The translations under genes and the position numbers were made by a program. A model generated the notes under the pieces. The model had not been told where the DNA came from and searched no databases. It saw only the letters and a program-made list of their open reading frames with translations. From Alviniconcha marisindica (lineage: Eukaryota; Mollusca; Gastropoda; Provannidae), in NCBI GenBank assembly GCA_018857735.1, contig JABMCL010000176.1:477501-541500 (forward strand): a stretch of DNA of 64,000 nucleotides, in the 5' to 3' direction. Positions 11,601 through 20,120 of this stretch are shown piece after piece (positions within the stretch are counted from its first letter, which is position 1; each line of letters opens with the position of its first letter).

Positions 11601-14600
11601 TGGTAACCTTCATTTCCTCATTTGTTCTGTTAGCGCTGGCCGCTCTGGGTGTCTGCTTCCGTCACACACTCGGTGATACCCCCACCCCCTCCCCCCACCC
11701 ACCAGTTTGTGTCTGTAAACGCTGGCCACTCTGGGTGTCTGCTTCCGTCACACACTCGGTGATACCCCCACCCCCTCCCCCCACCCACCAGTTTGTGTCT
11801 GTAAACGCTGGCCGCTCTGGGTGTCTGCTTCTGTCGCTCCATCAGTGGTAACCTCCCTACCCCATGATTTGTTCTGGCATCCATTGTCAGTTTTCTGTCG
11901 GCAGAGGCCACAACACACAGAGGCCACACTGTGTCACGGTGAAACTGTCATGGCTGCCCCCTTACATGCCACCTGCACACAAGAAACGGTTTCTTCTGCA
12001 GGAAGTGCCGGTGCTGTGGCAAAAGTCCTCCTCTGTACAAAGCCTAGTTCAACATGCTTATAGCCGGCATGCTTAACCCGCTGTCCCACCTTCAGCTTTG
12101 TCACAGACTGTTTCCTTTGTCACAGACTGTTTCCTTTGTCACAGACTGTTTCCTCTGTCACAGACTGTTTCCTGTCACCTTTGACACAGACTGTTTTCTT
12201 TAGTGCTCCTGTTTCTGTTTGCAGGTGAAAGGTGATGTGTCCCCGGTCAGCTGTGCTGTGGAGGATGCACGCCTGTCTGACCCACGCCAGTGTGACAATC
12301 TTCAGCAGCAGCCTGACAACGTCACTTACATCTCCCTTCTTCCCTCAGGTAAGGTCCCCTCTTCTCCGTTCTTCCCTCAGGTAAGGTCCCCTCTTCTCCC
12401 TTCTTCCCTCAGGTAAGGTCCCCTCTTCTCCCTTCTTCCCTCAGGTAAGGTCCCCTCTTCTCCCTTCTTCCCTCAGGTAAGGTCCCCTCTTCTCCCTTCT
12501 TCCCTCAGGTAAGGTCCCTTCTTCTCCCTTCCCTCAGGTAAGGTCCCCTCTTCTCCCTTCTTCCCTCAGGTAAGGTCCCCTCTTCTCCCTTCTTCCCTCA
12601 GGTAAGGTCCCCTCTTCTCCCTTCTTCCCTCTGGTAAGGTCCCCTCTTCTCCCTTCTTCCCTCAGGTAAGGTCCCTTCTTCTCCCTTCCCTCAGGTAAGG
12701 TCACCTCTTCTCCTTTCCCTCAGGAAAGTCCCCTCTTCTCCCTTCTTCCCTCAGGTAAGGTCCCCTCTTCTCCCTTCTTCCCTCAGGTAAGGTCCCCTCT
12801 TCTCCCTTCTTCCCCCAGGTAGGGTCCCCTCTTCTCCCTTCTTCCTTCAGGTAAGGTCCCCTCTTCTCCTTTCTTCCCTCAGGTAAGGTCCCCTCTTCTC
12901 CCTTCTTCCCCCAGGTAGGGTCCCCTCTTCTCCCTTGTTCCTTCAGGTAAGGTCCCCTCTTCTCCTTTCTTCCCTCAGGTAAGGTCACCTCTTCTCCCTT
13001 CTTCCCCCAGGTAGGGTCCCCTCTTCTCCCTTCTTCCTTCAGGTAAGGTCCCCTCTTCTCCCTTCTTCCTTCAGGTAAGGTTCCCTCTTCTCCCTTCCCT
13101 CAGGTAAGGTCACTTCATCTCCCTTCTTCCCCCAGGTAAGGTCGCTCATCTTGCCTGTGCCTTTGGATAAGGTCACTGGAGTCACCCTGGTGCCTTTGGT
13201 TATTTGGTAAAGGTAATTTCATCAAATGGCATTTTGCTTTTGGTAAAGGTAATTTCATCAAATGGCATTTGGCTTTGGTAAAGGCAATTTCATCAAATGG
13301 CATGTGGCTTTTGGTAAAGGCAATTTCATCAAATGGCATGTGGCTTTTGGTAGAGGCAATTTCATCAAATGGCATTTGGCTTTTGGTAAAGGTCATTTCA
13401 ATCAAATGGTATTTGGCTATTGATAAAGGTCATTGTTCAAACAGAAAATTGGCAACTTTGTTGTAAATTGTAAATGTTGTGCAAAATGCTAGCCTTGTTA
13501 CCCACAAACACTGGAACTGTTTCAAATGAAAATTTGGGGAAACTTCTGAGAAACAGGGTGGACAGCATACTGGCTTTCCTAAACACCCCTCCCCCCCAAA
13601 AAAAAAAAACAACAACAACAACAACAACAACAACACACAAAAAAGCCAAAAACCTCAAACACCAGCAAAACACAAATGAGCCTTGAAGTTGTGAGCATCA
13701 ACTTTTCAGTCACATATTTCATATACTTCAGCATACAAAGCTAGTTCCAGTTTCCACCCAGTACTGGATATTGGGTGTGTTGGCGGCACAGACTTTTCTG
13801 CACATTCCAATGTAACGCTACATTGTGAAGCGCAGGATTAATCTACAGCTTAGCTGACCAGTACTGGGCGCTGGTGCCGTAGTGATACCAAGCTGGCACT
13901 GGGAGGGTTAATCTTGAATATTTTGTGTGTACGTGATTCATGATTACCCATTTCCCAAAATAGAACAGCCACAAAATGATTTTATTTTCACTGTTTTTTT
14001 CAGCGTACGAGCTTGGAGCAACAGCAGCTCTTCTCTCCAGTCACATTCCCATGCAGCAGATCTTCTACACAGGTGTAGTATTGTGATCTACACAGATGTA
14101 ATATTGTGATTACACAGGTGTAGTATTGTGATCTGCACAGGTGTAGTATTGTGATATACACAGGTGTAGTACTGTGATCTACACAGGTGTAATATTGTGA
14201 TTACATAGGTGTAGTATTGTGATCTGCACAGGTGTAGTATTGTGATTACACAGGTGTAGTATTGTGATCTGCACAGGTGTAGTATTGTGATATACACAGG
14301 TGTAGTACTGTGATCTACACAGGTGTAATATTGTGATTACATAGGTGTAGTATTGTGATCTGCACAGCTGTAGTATTGTGATTACACAGGTGTAGTATTG
14401 TGATTACACAGGTTTAGTACTGTGATATACACTGGTGTAGTATTGTGATTACACAGGTGTAGTATTGTGACCTACACAGGTGTAGTATTGTGATTACACA
14501 AGTGTAGTATTGACAGTTCATCAATGTTTACTGTTTATGTAGCCCATCCATTTCTACAGTCTTTATTTAGCTCATCCATTTGTAGAATCTCTGTTTAGCT

Positions 14601-16191
14601 CATCCATTTGTAGAATCTCTGTTTGGCTCATCCGTTTGTGTGATCTCTGTTTAGCTTATCCGTTTGTGTGATCTCTGTTGTGTCATCACACACACTGATG
14701 AACTATATAATGGCCATACAAAATGGTGAGCCAAATAATGACCACACAAACTGATGAGCTATCCTCAGTTTGTATGGTCATTATTTGGCTCACCATTTTG
14801 TATGGTTATTATTTAGCTCATCAGTGTGTATGATCTTTAATGGGGTCGTCAGTCATCAGTTTGTACAATCTTTGTTTAGCTGCTCAGTTTGTATCATGTC
14901 CTAATAAAAGACATTAACTTTTTGATGTGAAAACCGAAGGGCAGAAAAATGGAGAAAAACACACACCGGTCCCTTCAAGATGTGTTTCTTTTTCTTGCTT
15001 TGATAATCTGTGGATAACGAGTTGTGTACCTGTTTGACAGGTGTGTGGCAGGCACTGCAGACCTACCTGGGTAACTGGAGCGTAGGTTATCAGGACCTGA
15101 ACGTTGTGGCTGGACCAGCCTTTGATGTCAACAGCGACGGGCTGGTCGACACCCTGAATGACACAGACAGGTGAGAGGAAGTTTTCATGTTGGAAACGAA
15201 TGCAGGCATGACATGATTTTATGAACAAAATATATTGATCCATGATTTTATATTTCACCTTGACCAAATTGTGAACAACACATTCTGAGTGGGGTTTGTC
15301 TCTGGCTGCTCGGAAGAGCAGCGCATGTTCCTACAGTTATGTGTGCATGATGCCCATTTAAAACATTTCTTTTTATTGTTGAGTGCAGTTTAGCCTCCTG
15401 CTGACATTGACGCTGGTCTTTCAACTTTTTCATTCTCAGATTGAACATCAGCATCCCAACACATGTTTTTGTGATCGCCACACGATGCACAAACAGCCGT
15501 CGGTCGTTGAAACAATGCAGCATCCTGCAGACCTTGACTTTCATTCTGCCCCAGATGGACACGTCACGGGAGTTCAACTGTCAGGTACTGTCCAGTGTGA
15601 CTGCTTCACAGCTCACTTCTCTTCACGATGCTGTCTGTGTGCTCAGGAACTTGTCATTGCTCGTCTACTGTGGCATTAAGCCACACATTTCTCTGATAAT
15701 AATCTTGAATCTGCATGCACTCTCCATCTCTCAGAATTGTTTCCCCAGCATTAGCACAGGTTTACAGACACCCAAGAGGAGAAAATATGCAGAAATGGAA
15801 GGAGGTGGGGTGGGGGGTGGGGGGGAGAGATAAGGAGAGAATGGGTACAAAGTAAACCTTTTCAAGACTATCCTAAAAATAGAACAATCCGGGTATGTTG
15901 CATTGGGACATTTGACGAGGTCAGTTTTCATGCATGTAGAAAAGTGCTTCCTAAAGAAAGTGCTAGCTAGATTTCCACTGTACTTTGTTTATGGTTGAGT
16001 ATTTGCATGCAAATCCGCCATACCTGGTTCTGTTCTCTGCTATGCAGACACTGGGAGACTACCTGGTGGACAACGAGGCCAGAGTGCGTGATGTGGAACT
16101 TCTCACAGGCCTGCACTTCTTCCCCGCCCTGCCCTTCACTCAGGCCGTGGCCATGAGGACTTACCTGCCGAGCGGTCTCTGGCCGCTCTAG
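2470..16191 (+). CDS. ENPP: ENPP1/ENPP3-like ectonucleotide pyrophosphatase/phosphodiesterase (3' part, 13 exons)
   Basis: Type II membrane or secreted glycoproteins of this family hydrolyse nucleotide phosphodiester and pyrophosphate bonds (for example ATP to AMP and pyrophosphate) outside the cell, using two zinc ions. Thirteen exons with compatible phases encode 567 residues to a stop. Visible in order: EPDHQAH and SDHG metal ligands, GGSHGWDN carrying the third-histidine motif, the ALFLGYGPAFKNG strand, then the nuclease-like domain with a DVNSDGLVD EF-hand-like loop and a closing LTGLHFF segment, all in human ENPP1/3 order. About twelve N-x-S/T sequons fit an extracellular protein. The transmembrane, somatomedin-B and catalytic-threonine exons lie left of the window. 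Orthology to ENPP1 versus ENPP3 cannot be decided here. Introns are mostly minisatellite. Extent given is genomic; coding exons are listed separately. Confidence 0.93.
2766..3520. repeat. Irregular 18-24-bp minisatellite
   Basis: Roughly 35 short units of TGTCTGTCTGCATGTTGTGG and variants, filling most of the intron between ENPP exons a and b. The strong strand bias (G+T on +) makes the long open frames seen here meaningless. Confidence 0.9.
3532..3640 (+). CDS. ENPP: ENPP exon b (SDHG metal-binding motif)
   Basis: Acceptor GGCGTGCAG, donor CCACG|GTCTGC; phase 0 in, phase 1 out. It encodes VDKEVQRVDGLLGELMDSLY and ends in LILLSDH(G), the Asp-His pair that binds zinc in ENPPs. The exon begins with GT directly after the acceptor AG. 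The GTCTGC donor is weak, but it joins in frame to exon c with the expected spacing from DHG to the next cysteine. Confidence 0.92.
3712..4335. repeat. Minisatellite, ~58-bp unit
   Basis: About 11 units with core TGTAGACGCCACACAAGGGT, one shortened near 4066. No copy of a splice junction was recognised. It lies in the intron after ENPP exon b. Confidence 0.93.
4450..4985. repeat. Minisatellite, 35-bp unit
   Basis: About 15 nearly identical units, core CAGACTGGGTGTGTTGGTGG. Low divergence between units implies recent expansion or homogenisation. Confidence 0.95.
5206..5370 (+). CDS. ENPP: ENPP exon c
   Basis: Acceptor TTCTGTTCCCAG, donor CACCCA|GTGAGT; phase 1 in and out. It encodes SMSCDQVIELSSYF, then FLGPFARISNTY, matching the stretch after DHG in human ENPP1 with the same spacing to the first cysteine. 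Two sequons, NQT and NGS. A G-rich tract starts about 10 bases after the donor. Confidence 0.9.
5500..5586. repeat. Two-copy tandem duplication, ~39 bp
   Basis: Two adjacent copies containing CAGGGCAAAAATGGTGGGTT, differing by one or two bases. A minimal array that shows how the longer ones may begin. Confidence 0.85.
5700..6398. repeat. G-rich minisatellite, 31-34-bp unit
   Basis: About 22 units with core TCATGAGAGTGGGTGACAGG, alternating a GGGTGGGATTTAG and a GGGTGGGAGGGAG version. Repeated G3-G5 runs on the + strand give strong predicted G-quadruplex potential. It stops about 30 bp before the exon d acceptor. Confidence 0.95.
6429..6579 (+). CDS. ENPP: ENPP exon d
   Basis: Acceptor GTGTTTCCAG, donor CAGA|GTAAGT; phase 1 in, phase 2 out. 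It encodes DVQQHLQCVDHMKVY, then KTDLPKRHHYVHNDRIDDI, matching the conserved LPKRLHFA..RIE block of ENPP1/3. Sequon NWT. Confidence 0.93.
6715..7368. repeat. Minisatellite copying the exon e acceptor
   Basis: About 25 units of 17-27 bp, core GTGTGTTTCAGTGAGGAGTG or GTTTCAGTAAGGAGTGG. The real acceptor reads GTTTCAGTAAGGTCAACGC at 7362, so the array repeats the intron's last bases plus the first five exon bases. Nearly every unit keeps a usable TTTCAG|T. Confidence 0.93.
7369..7435 (+). CDS. ENPP: ENPP exon e (GSHGWDN metal-binding motif)
   Basis: Acceptor TGTGTTTCAG, donor ATGGAG|GTATCA; phase 2 in, phase 0 out. It encodes DKVNARYCTGGSHGWDN, then TYRAME. The motif corresponds to SGFHGSDN in ENPP1, whose His is a zinc ligand. 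The acceptor is the last of a long run of near-identical copies. Confidence 0.92.
7450..7790. repeat. Minisatellite, ~28-bp unit
   Basis: About 12 diverged units around GACATCACTGTCAACAGTCT. No splice-junction copy recognised. Confidence 0.85.
7965..8695. repeat. Minisatellite, 61-64-bp unit
   Basis: About 12 highly similar units, core TGCCTGTTGCCGTAGCAGCA. A CTCCCACTG and a CTGCCTG version of the spacer alternate irregularly, which records the order of duplication. It ends about 50 bp before ENPP exon f. Confidence 0.95.
8745..8832 (+). CDS. ENPP: ENPP exon f
   Basis: Acceptor TTTGTTTCTCTCCAG, donor TTTCAG|GTGAGC; phase 0 in, phase 1 out. It encodes ALFLGYGPAFKNGETVEAFE, then NIELYNMIS. 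This is one of the most conserved strings in the family (ALFVGYGPGFKHG ... FENIEVYNLM in human). Confidence 0.95.
8945..9180. repeat. Degenerate ~88-bp repeat, about 3 copies
   Basis: Three diverged copies sharing GGTGTGACCTTGCTCGCAGA and CTTCTTGTCAAACC, each with CAGGTACATCAGG-like text. Old tandem duplication within the intron. Confidence 0.6.
9183..9440. repeat. G-rich minisatellite, 24-bp unit
   Basis: About 11 units of GAGGGAGGGGTGGCAGCATG plus GATT. The unit is a multiple of three, so open frames run through on both strands; none is a gene. GGGAGGGG runs predict quadruplex potential. Confidence 0.96.
9652..9824 (+). CDS. ENPP: ENPP exon g
   Basis: Acceptor AAAAAAATCAG, with an unusual A-rich stretch where pyrimidines are expected; donor ACTCAG|GTTGGT; phase 1 in, phase 0 out. 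It encodes DLLEIQPASNNGTEGSLDHL, matching the conserved DLL.L.PAPNNGTHGSLNHLL, then a serine/threonine-rich linker ending TTCNCTLQPTQ. Sequons NGT, NRT, NAS and NCT. This is the link into the nuclease-like domain. Confidence 0.94.
9825..10139. other. Intron, no strong feature
   Basis: Mostly unique intron. Weak duplication of CACTGAATTGATGGTGGT near 10040 and 10090 leads into the next array. Confidence 0.5.
10140..11028. repeat. Minisatellite, ~50-56-bp unit
   Basis: About 16 units with core ACTGTAAACGGTTTGTCCTG followed by AATTGTCACAGTTAGTG. No direct copy of the next acceptor. Confidence 0.93.
11029..11165. repeat. Minisatellite, ~43-bp unit
   Basis: Three units containing TCACAGGGTGACATCGCTGG, directly before the exon h acceptor region. 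Confidence 0.88.
11230..11430 (+). CDS. ENPP: ENPP exon h (start of nuclease-like domain)
   Basis: Acceptor CCCTTGTTTCAG, donor TCCATG|GTAAAC; phase 0 in and out, 67 codons. It encodes LPFGAPLLMTPGVTDVSLLY and ends HLPLWVSASVTPSM, aligning with human LPYGRPRVL ... DILMPLWTSYTV. The 3' end of this exon has been tandemly copied into the following intron. Confidence 0.9.
11431..11860. repeat. Tandem copies of the 3' end of exon h
   Basis: Four to five copies (near 11469, 11566, 11638, 11727 and 11811) of a block matching GCCGCTCTGGGTTTCTGCTT in exon h plus variable C-rich intron. Each could encode LWVSASVT-like residues. The copies at 11638 and 11727 are nearly identical over about 85 bp. These are ghost exon ends, not functional exons as far as I can tell. 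Confidence 0.85.
12095..12190. repeat. Short minisatellite, 19-bp unit
   Basis: About five copies of TTTGTCACAGACTGTTTCC just before exon i. Confidence 0.9.
12225..12348 (+). CDS. ENPP: ENPP exon i
   Basis: Acceptor CTGTTTGCAG, donor CCTCAG|GTAAGG; phase 0 in, phase 1 out. It encodes VKGDVSPVSCAVEDARLSD, then the CDNL cysteine and NVTYISLLPS. The last ten bases plus donor are the seed of the array that follows, so which of about 26 identical donors is used cannot be told from sequence; I chose the first because it is contiguous with conserved coding. Confidence 0.88.
12349..13145. repeat. Array of CAG|GTAAGG units (recursive-splice-site-like)
   Basis: About 26 units of 24-31 bp, core CCCTCAGGTAAGGTCCCCTC preceded by TTCTCCCTTCTT. 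Every unit combines a pyrimidine tract, CAG and GTAAGG. It could therefore act as an acceptor and, with no exon between, regenerate a donor. Some units have GGTAGGG or GGAAAG instead. Confidence 0.95.
13205..13435. repeat. Minisatellite, ~36-bp unit
   Basis: Six units with core GCAATTTCATCAAATGGCAT and TTTGGTAAAGG. Confidence 0.9.
13436..14003. other. Unique intron with a (CAA)n microsatellite
   Basis: No coding signal recognised. A poly-A run then about nine CAA repeats lie at 13598-13635. The remainder is unique intron up to the exon j acceptor. Confidence 0.7.
14004..14072 (+). CDS. ENPP: ENPP exon j
   Basis: Acceptor ACTGTTTTTTTCAG, donor CTACACAG|GTGTAG; phase 1 in and out, 23 codons' worth. 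It encodes AYELGATAALLSSHIPMQQI, matching human IYSEALLTTNIVPMYQSF. Its donor junction is the unit of the following array. Confidence 0.88.
14073..14515. repeat. Minisatellite copying the exon j donor
   Basis: About 22 units of 19-22 bp, TCTACACAGGTGTAGTATTG and variants. The real junction is TTCTACACAG|GTGTAGTATT, so each unit repeats the last exon bases and the 5' splice site. Confidence 0.93.
14550..14900. repeat. Degenerate repeat with an inverted-repeat core
   Basis: Tandem copies of CTCATCCATTTGTAGAATCT grade into a long imperfect palindrome (about 14705-14830): ATACAAAATGGTGAGCCAAA on the left and TTTGGCTCACCATTTTGTAT on the right. The arms are about 50-60 bp with a short loop. Confidence 0.8.
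15041..15170 (+). CDS. ENPP: ENPP exon k (EF-hand-like loop)
   Basis: Acceptor CCTGTTTGACAG, donor GACAG|GTGAGA; phase 1 in, phase 2 out. It encodes GVWQALQTYLGNWSVGYQDL, then NVVAGPAFDVNSDGLVDTL. The DxNxDGxxD loop matches the calcium-binding loop of ENPP1 (FDFDYDGRCD). Sequons NWS and NDT. Confidence 0.94.
15440..15584 (+). CDS. ENPP: ENPP exon l
   Basis: Acceptor TTTTTCATTCTCAG, donor TGTCAG|GTACTG; phase 2 in, phase 0 out. It encodes ISIPTHVFVIATRC, then LQTLTFILPQMDT, matching human ILIPTHFFIVLTSC and LDTLAFILPHRTD. Confidence 0.94.
15585..16047. other. Unique intron
   Basis: No feature beyond a G-rich tract at 15803-15826 and ordinary intron sequence. Confidence 0.6.
16048..16191 (+). 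CDS. ENPP: ENPP terminal coding exon m
   Basis: Acceptor CTCTGCTATGCAG; phase 0, 47 codons plus TAG. It encodes LGDYLVDNEARVRDVELLTG, then LHFFPALPF and ends LPSGLWPL. This aligns with human ARITDVEHITGLSFY ... LKTHLP at the ENPP C-terminus, so the stop is at the expected place. Confidence 0.94.
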   Translation, partial: TLGDYLVDNEARVRDVELLTGLHFFPALPFTQAVAMRTYLPSGLWPL

Positions 16192-16905
16192 TCTCTGTGG
16201 GTGTTGGGGGGGGGGGGGGGGGGGGGTATCTACACCTTCCTAGTTGTCTCTGGCCACTGTAGTCAAATTGTGTGGGTGGGTAGGTCTGTCTACACCTTTG
16301 TGGTCTGTTGCCACTGCTGTCTGTGCAAGGGGAGAGGAGGTAGGTGTTTTCATCTTTGTAGGGGTATGTGGCCACTGCTTCAGGTGGGTGTTACATCGAT
16401 ATCTTGTTGATCTGTGGCCACTGCTTCATGTGTGTGTTACACAGACATCTTGTTGGTGATATGTGGCCACTGCTTCAGGTGTGTTACATATATATGCATC
16501 TTGGTGATCTGTGGCCACTGCTTCAGGTGTGTGTTACATATATATGCATCTTGGTGATCTGTGGCCACTGCTTCAGGTGTGTTACACAGACATCTTGTTG
16601 GTGATCTGTGGCCACTGCTTCAGGTGTGTTACACAGACATCTTGTTGGTGATATGTGGCCACTGCTTCAGGTGTGTTACATCGGTATCTTGTTGATCTGT
16701 GGCCACTGCTTCAGGTGGGTGTTACATCGATATCTTGTTGATCTGTGGCCACTGTGTCAAGGGGGTGTTACATCGATATCTTGTTGGTGATCTGTGGCCA
16801 TTGCTTCAGGTGTGTGTTACATAGACATCTTGTTGGAGATCTGTGGCCACTGCTTCAGGTGTGTGTTACATATATATATACATCTTGGTGCTCTGTGACC
16901 ACTGC
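16192..16905. repeat. 3'-flank minisatellite resembling the stop-codon region
   Basis: About 13 units of 45-58 bp with core GATCTGTGGCCACTGCTTCA. The end of the coding exon reads GGTCTCTGGCCGCTCTAGTC, and a transitional copy at 16244 reads GTCTCTGGCCACTGTAGTCA, so the array appears seeded from the stop-codon region. A G(20) run lies at about 16207-16226. Confidence 0.88.
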
Positions 16906-17034
16906 TGTGCACGTTATCCATCTGCCTACTGATCTGTGCCCTTTGTTCTGTGTTGTATCTCTTCCTACTGAGTTATTGCCCCGATATAACCGCACTGGTC
17001 GACTGGGTGTAAAACACCAAGTTACTTACTCCTA

Positions 17035-18160
17035 CTGATCTGTGGCCACTGTTCTGTGTGTGTGTGTGTGCCAGCTCTGTGTAGCATACACCTAGTGATC
17101 TGTGGCCGGCAACATCCACTTTTAGCCCTGTCAGTTTGCTGTCCTCAAATGGTTTGAGAATGAGTGTGTGCGTGTGCTTGTGTGTACCACTGGCATAGTA
17201 TGGAATGAACTAATATGTGTATATGCCAGCTGTAGTGCATACTTCAAGTTCATTCCATCCACACACATGCACGCACACACATATTCTCATCCGTGGCCAG
17301 TTGTGTGTGGTATACAACCTACCTGTGATCAATGGCCACTGTTGTGTGTCTGTTATGCATCTACCAGGTGATATCTGTGGCCACTGGTCTGTGTGTGCCT
17401 AAAACTGCTATAGGTGGGGAGGGGTATAAATCTTCCTAATGGTCTGTGGTCGGTTTGGTGTGTGTTTGGGGTATGCTTATACCTAGTGGTCTGTGCATTT
17501 GCCATTTGTGAGTGTTACATCTTTCTATTAGTCTGTGGCCACTGTGGTGCATGTTGTACGGTGTACATCTTCCTATTAGTTTGTGGCCACTGTAGTGTGT
17601 TGTACGGTGTACATCTTCCTATTAGTTTGTGGCCACTAGTGTGTTGTAGGGTGTACATCTTTCTATTAGTCTGTGGCCACTGTCGTGCATGTTGTACGCT
17701 GTACATCTTCCTATTAGTTTGTGGCCACTGTAGTGTGTTGTACGGTGTACATCTTCCTATTAGTTTGTGGCCACTGTGGTGCGTGTTGTACGGTGTACAT
17801 CTTTCTATTAGTCTGTGGCCACTGTGGTGCGTGTTGTACGGTGTACATCTTCCTATTAGTTTGTGGCCACTGTAGTGTGTTGTAGGGTGTACATCTTCCT
17901 ATTAGTTCGTGGCCACTAGTGTGTTGTAGGGTGTACATCTTCCTATTAGTTTGTGGCCACTGTAGTGTGTTGTAGGGTGTACATCTTCCTATTAGTTTGT
18001 GGCCACTAGTGTGTTGTAGGGTGTACATCTTCCTATTAGTTCGTGGCCACTGTAGTGTGTTGTAGGGTGTACATCTTCCTATTAGTTTGTGGCCACTGTA
18101 GTGTGTTTTGGGGTGTACCTCTTCCTAGTTATCTGTGGCCACTGGTGTGTTGTGGGGTGG
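17035..18160. repeat. 3'-flank minisatellite, second block
   Basis: From 17035 diverged, then from about 17520 regular ~45-bp units with core TTTGTGGCCACTGTAGTGTG and GTGTACATCTTCCTATTAG. It shares the TGTGGCCACTGTAG core with the previous block and with the end of the ENPP coding exon. Probably in the ENPP 3' UTR or just past it. Confidence 0.9.
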
Positions 18161-18189
18161 GGAATACACCCTCAAGTGATCTGCAGCCA

Positions 18190-18765
18190 CGTGTGTAAGT
18201 CACCCAAACTGCCCATGCATAAACCCCACTGTGCAAGTCACCCAAACTGCCCATGCATAAACCCCACTGTGTAAGTCACCCAAACTGCCCATGCATAAAC
18301 CCCACTGTGTAAGTCACCCAAACTGCCCATGCATAAACCCCACTGTGTAAGTCATCCAAACTGCCCATGCATAAACCCCACTGTGTAAGTCACCCAAACT
18401 GCCCATGCATAAACCCCACTGTGTAAGTCACCCAAACTGCCCATGCATAAACCCCACTGTGCAAGTCACCCAAACTGCCCATGCATAAACCCCACTGTGT
18501 AAGTCACCCAAACTGCCCATGCATAAATCCTACTGTGTAAGTCACCCAAACTGCCCATGCATAAACCCCACTGTGTAAGTCACCCAAACTGCCCATGCAT
18601 AAATCCTACTGTGTAAGTCACCCAAACTGCCCATGCATAAACCCTACTGTGTAAGTCACCCAAACTGCCCATGCATAAACCCCACTGTAAGTCACCCAAA
18701 CTGCCCATGCATAAACCCTACTGTGTAAGTCACCCAAACTGCCCATGCATAAACCCCACTGGCGA
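18190..18765. repeat. Minisatellite, 38-bp unit
   Basis: About 15 very similar units, core CCCAAACTGCCCATGCATAA. Each also contains TGTGTAAGTCA, a good 5' splice-site match on +, downstream of the ENPP stop. Confidence 0.96.
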
Positions 18766-19984
18766 AGACTGCATGACATAAATCAATCACGGCATCTGGG
18801 CCAAGGCCAGGGAATACCAGTGTATGCAGTCACCCAGAACAGGCTATTAAAGGCGTACCAGTGTCCATGGAATCAGCCTGTATTCTACCCATTACATCGC
18901 CCACTATTCCATCACTTTAAAAGAATATGTACCAAACAATTGCCCAGTACTCCAGATCAAAAGAATGCACCAGAGTTCAGTGACCAAACAATAAAATCTA
19001 AAGTGCTTGTTACACATTTGCAAAAACAAAAAAATCCTGGTTATGCATATATGCAAAAGATTTTTCCTGGTTATGTGTTTGCAATTTTTTTAATAATTTA
19101 TTTTTTATGTCTTTTCTGCAGATTTTCCTCTTAACACCTTGACTTTCAATTCAGACTCGGCCACAAGATCAAAAACAAATAAAAAATGTCAACAAAGTTT
19201 TTTAACATTCCTCTTAACACTCTTTCAATTCAGACTTTGTCACAAGAGCAGAAAGACACAAGAACTGTCAACAAAGTTCCTGCATTCTGCAAAGAACTGC
19301 TGTTATTGCTAGTCAGAGTGCCCGTTGTGTTACTACGCCTTTGATAAAAATAAAAATAAATGTTGCTACACACCAGTTTTTTCTCTACAAATTGCAACAA
19401 TTTTTTCACATGGCAAAAATCAGAAATTGGACAATCTTGCCATTTTTGTTGGGGTGGGTGGGATCAGCACTGAATTCACACCAGTGCTTAATGTTTGTCA
19501 ACTCTGTTGAATTGTTATGAAAATGGCAAATCACAAATTCCAAGTTTTGTGGAGGTGGAATGCTCCTTAAATTTCCCATTGGGCAGTTTTCCACCTGAAT
19601 TTAGATGACTGACCTTTGTTGTGACAATTAAGCAGCTCCACAATACTGATCACAGATACACATTTTGACCAAGCCAGTGACAGGTATAAATTCAGCTGAT
19701 GAAAGTATGGTTGTGTGCTGTTGGGTACATTGCAGCATTTGGGTATCTGGCATAAATGATTGCTTTGGAGAAGGAAGTGATTTTGTTCCACTGTGTATGA
19801 TGTACCTATCCCTATGTACCCCGTTTTGCATAACATGTAAGCAGACATAATTTCATTCATTGAATCATTGAAATTATGCACTGTATTTTAGAAGAAAAAA
19901 ATCAGGAAATTGTTTTGTTGCGATTGATATCAAATAAATATATTATATGACAGTGTTCCCCTGAAAAAGAACACAATCATTTCA
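18766..19984. other. AT-rich unique intergenic sequence with candidate poly(A) signals
   Basis: No gene recognised. AATAAA on + occurs at 18990-18995, 19349-19354, 19355-19360 and 19933-19938; any could end the ENPP transcript. An approximately 75-bp two-copy duplication (TTCCTCTTAACAC...CAACAAAG) lies at 19127-19280. Confidence 0.5.
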
Positions 19985-20120
19985 CAATACAAATAGCTAA
20001 TCTTCAATCAGCAAAATACTAATAGCTAATCTTCAATCAGCATAATACTAATCTTCAATCAGCATAATACTAATAGCTAATCTTCAATCAGCATAATACT
20101 AATCTTCAATCAGCTGGGTT
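19985..20120. repeat. Short minisatellite
   Basis: About five copies of AATCTTCAATCAGCATAATA with an optional TACTAATAGCT insert. Confidence 0.88.
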
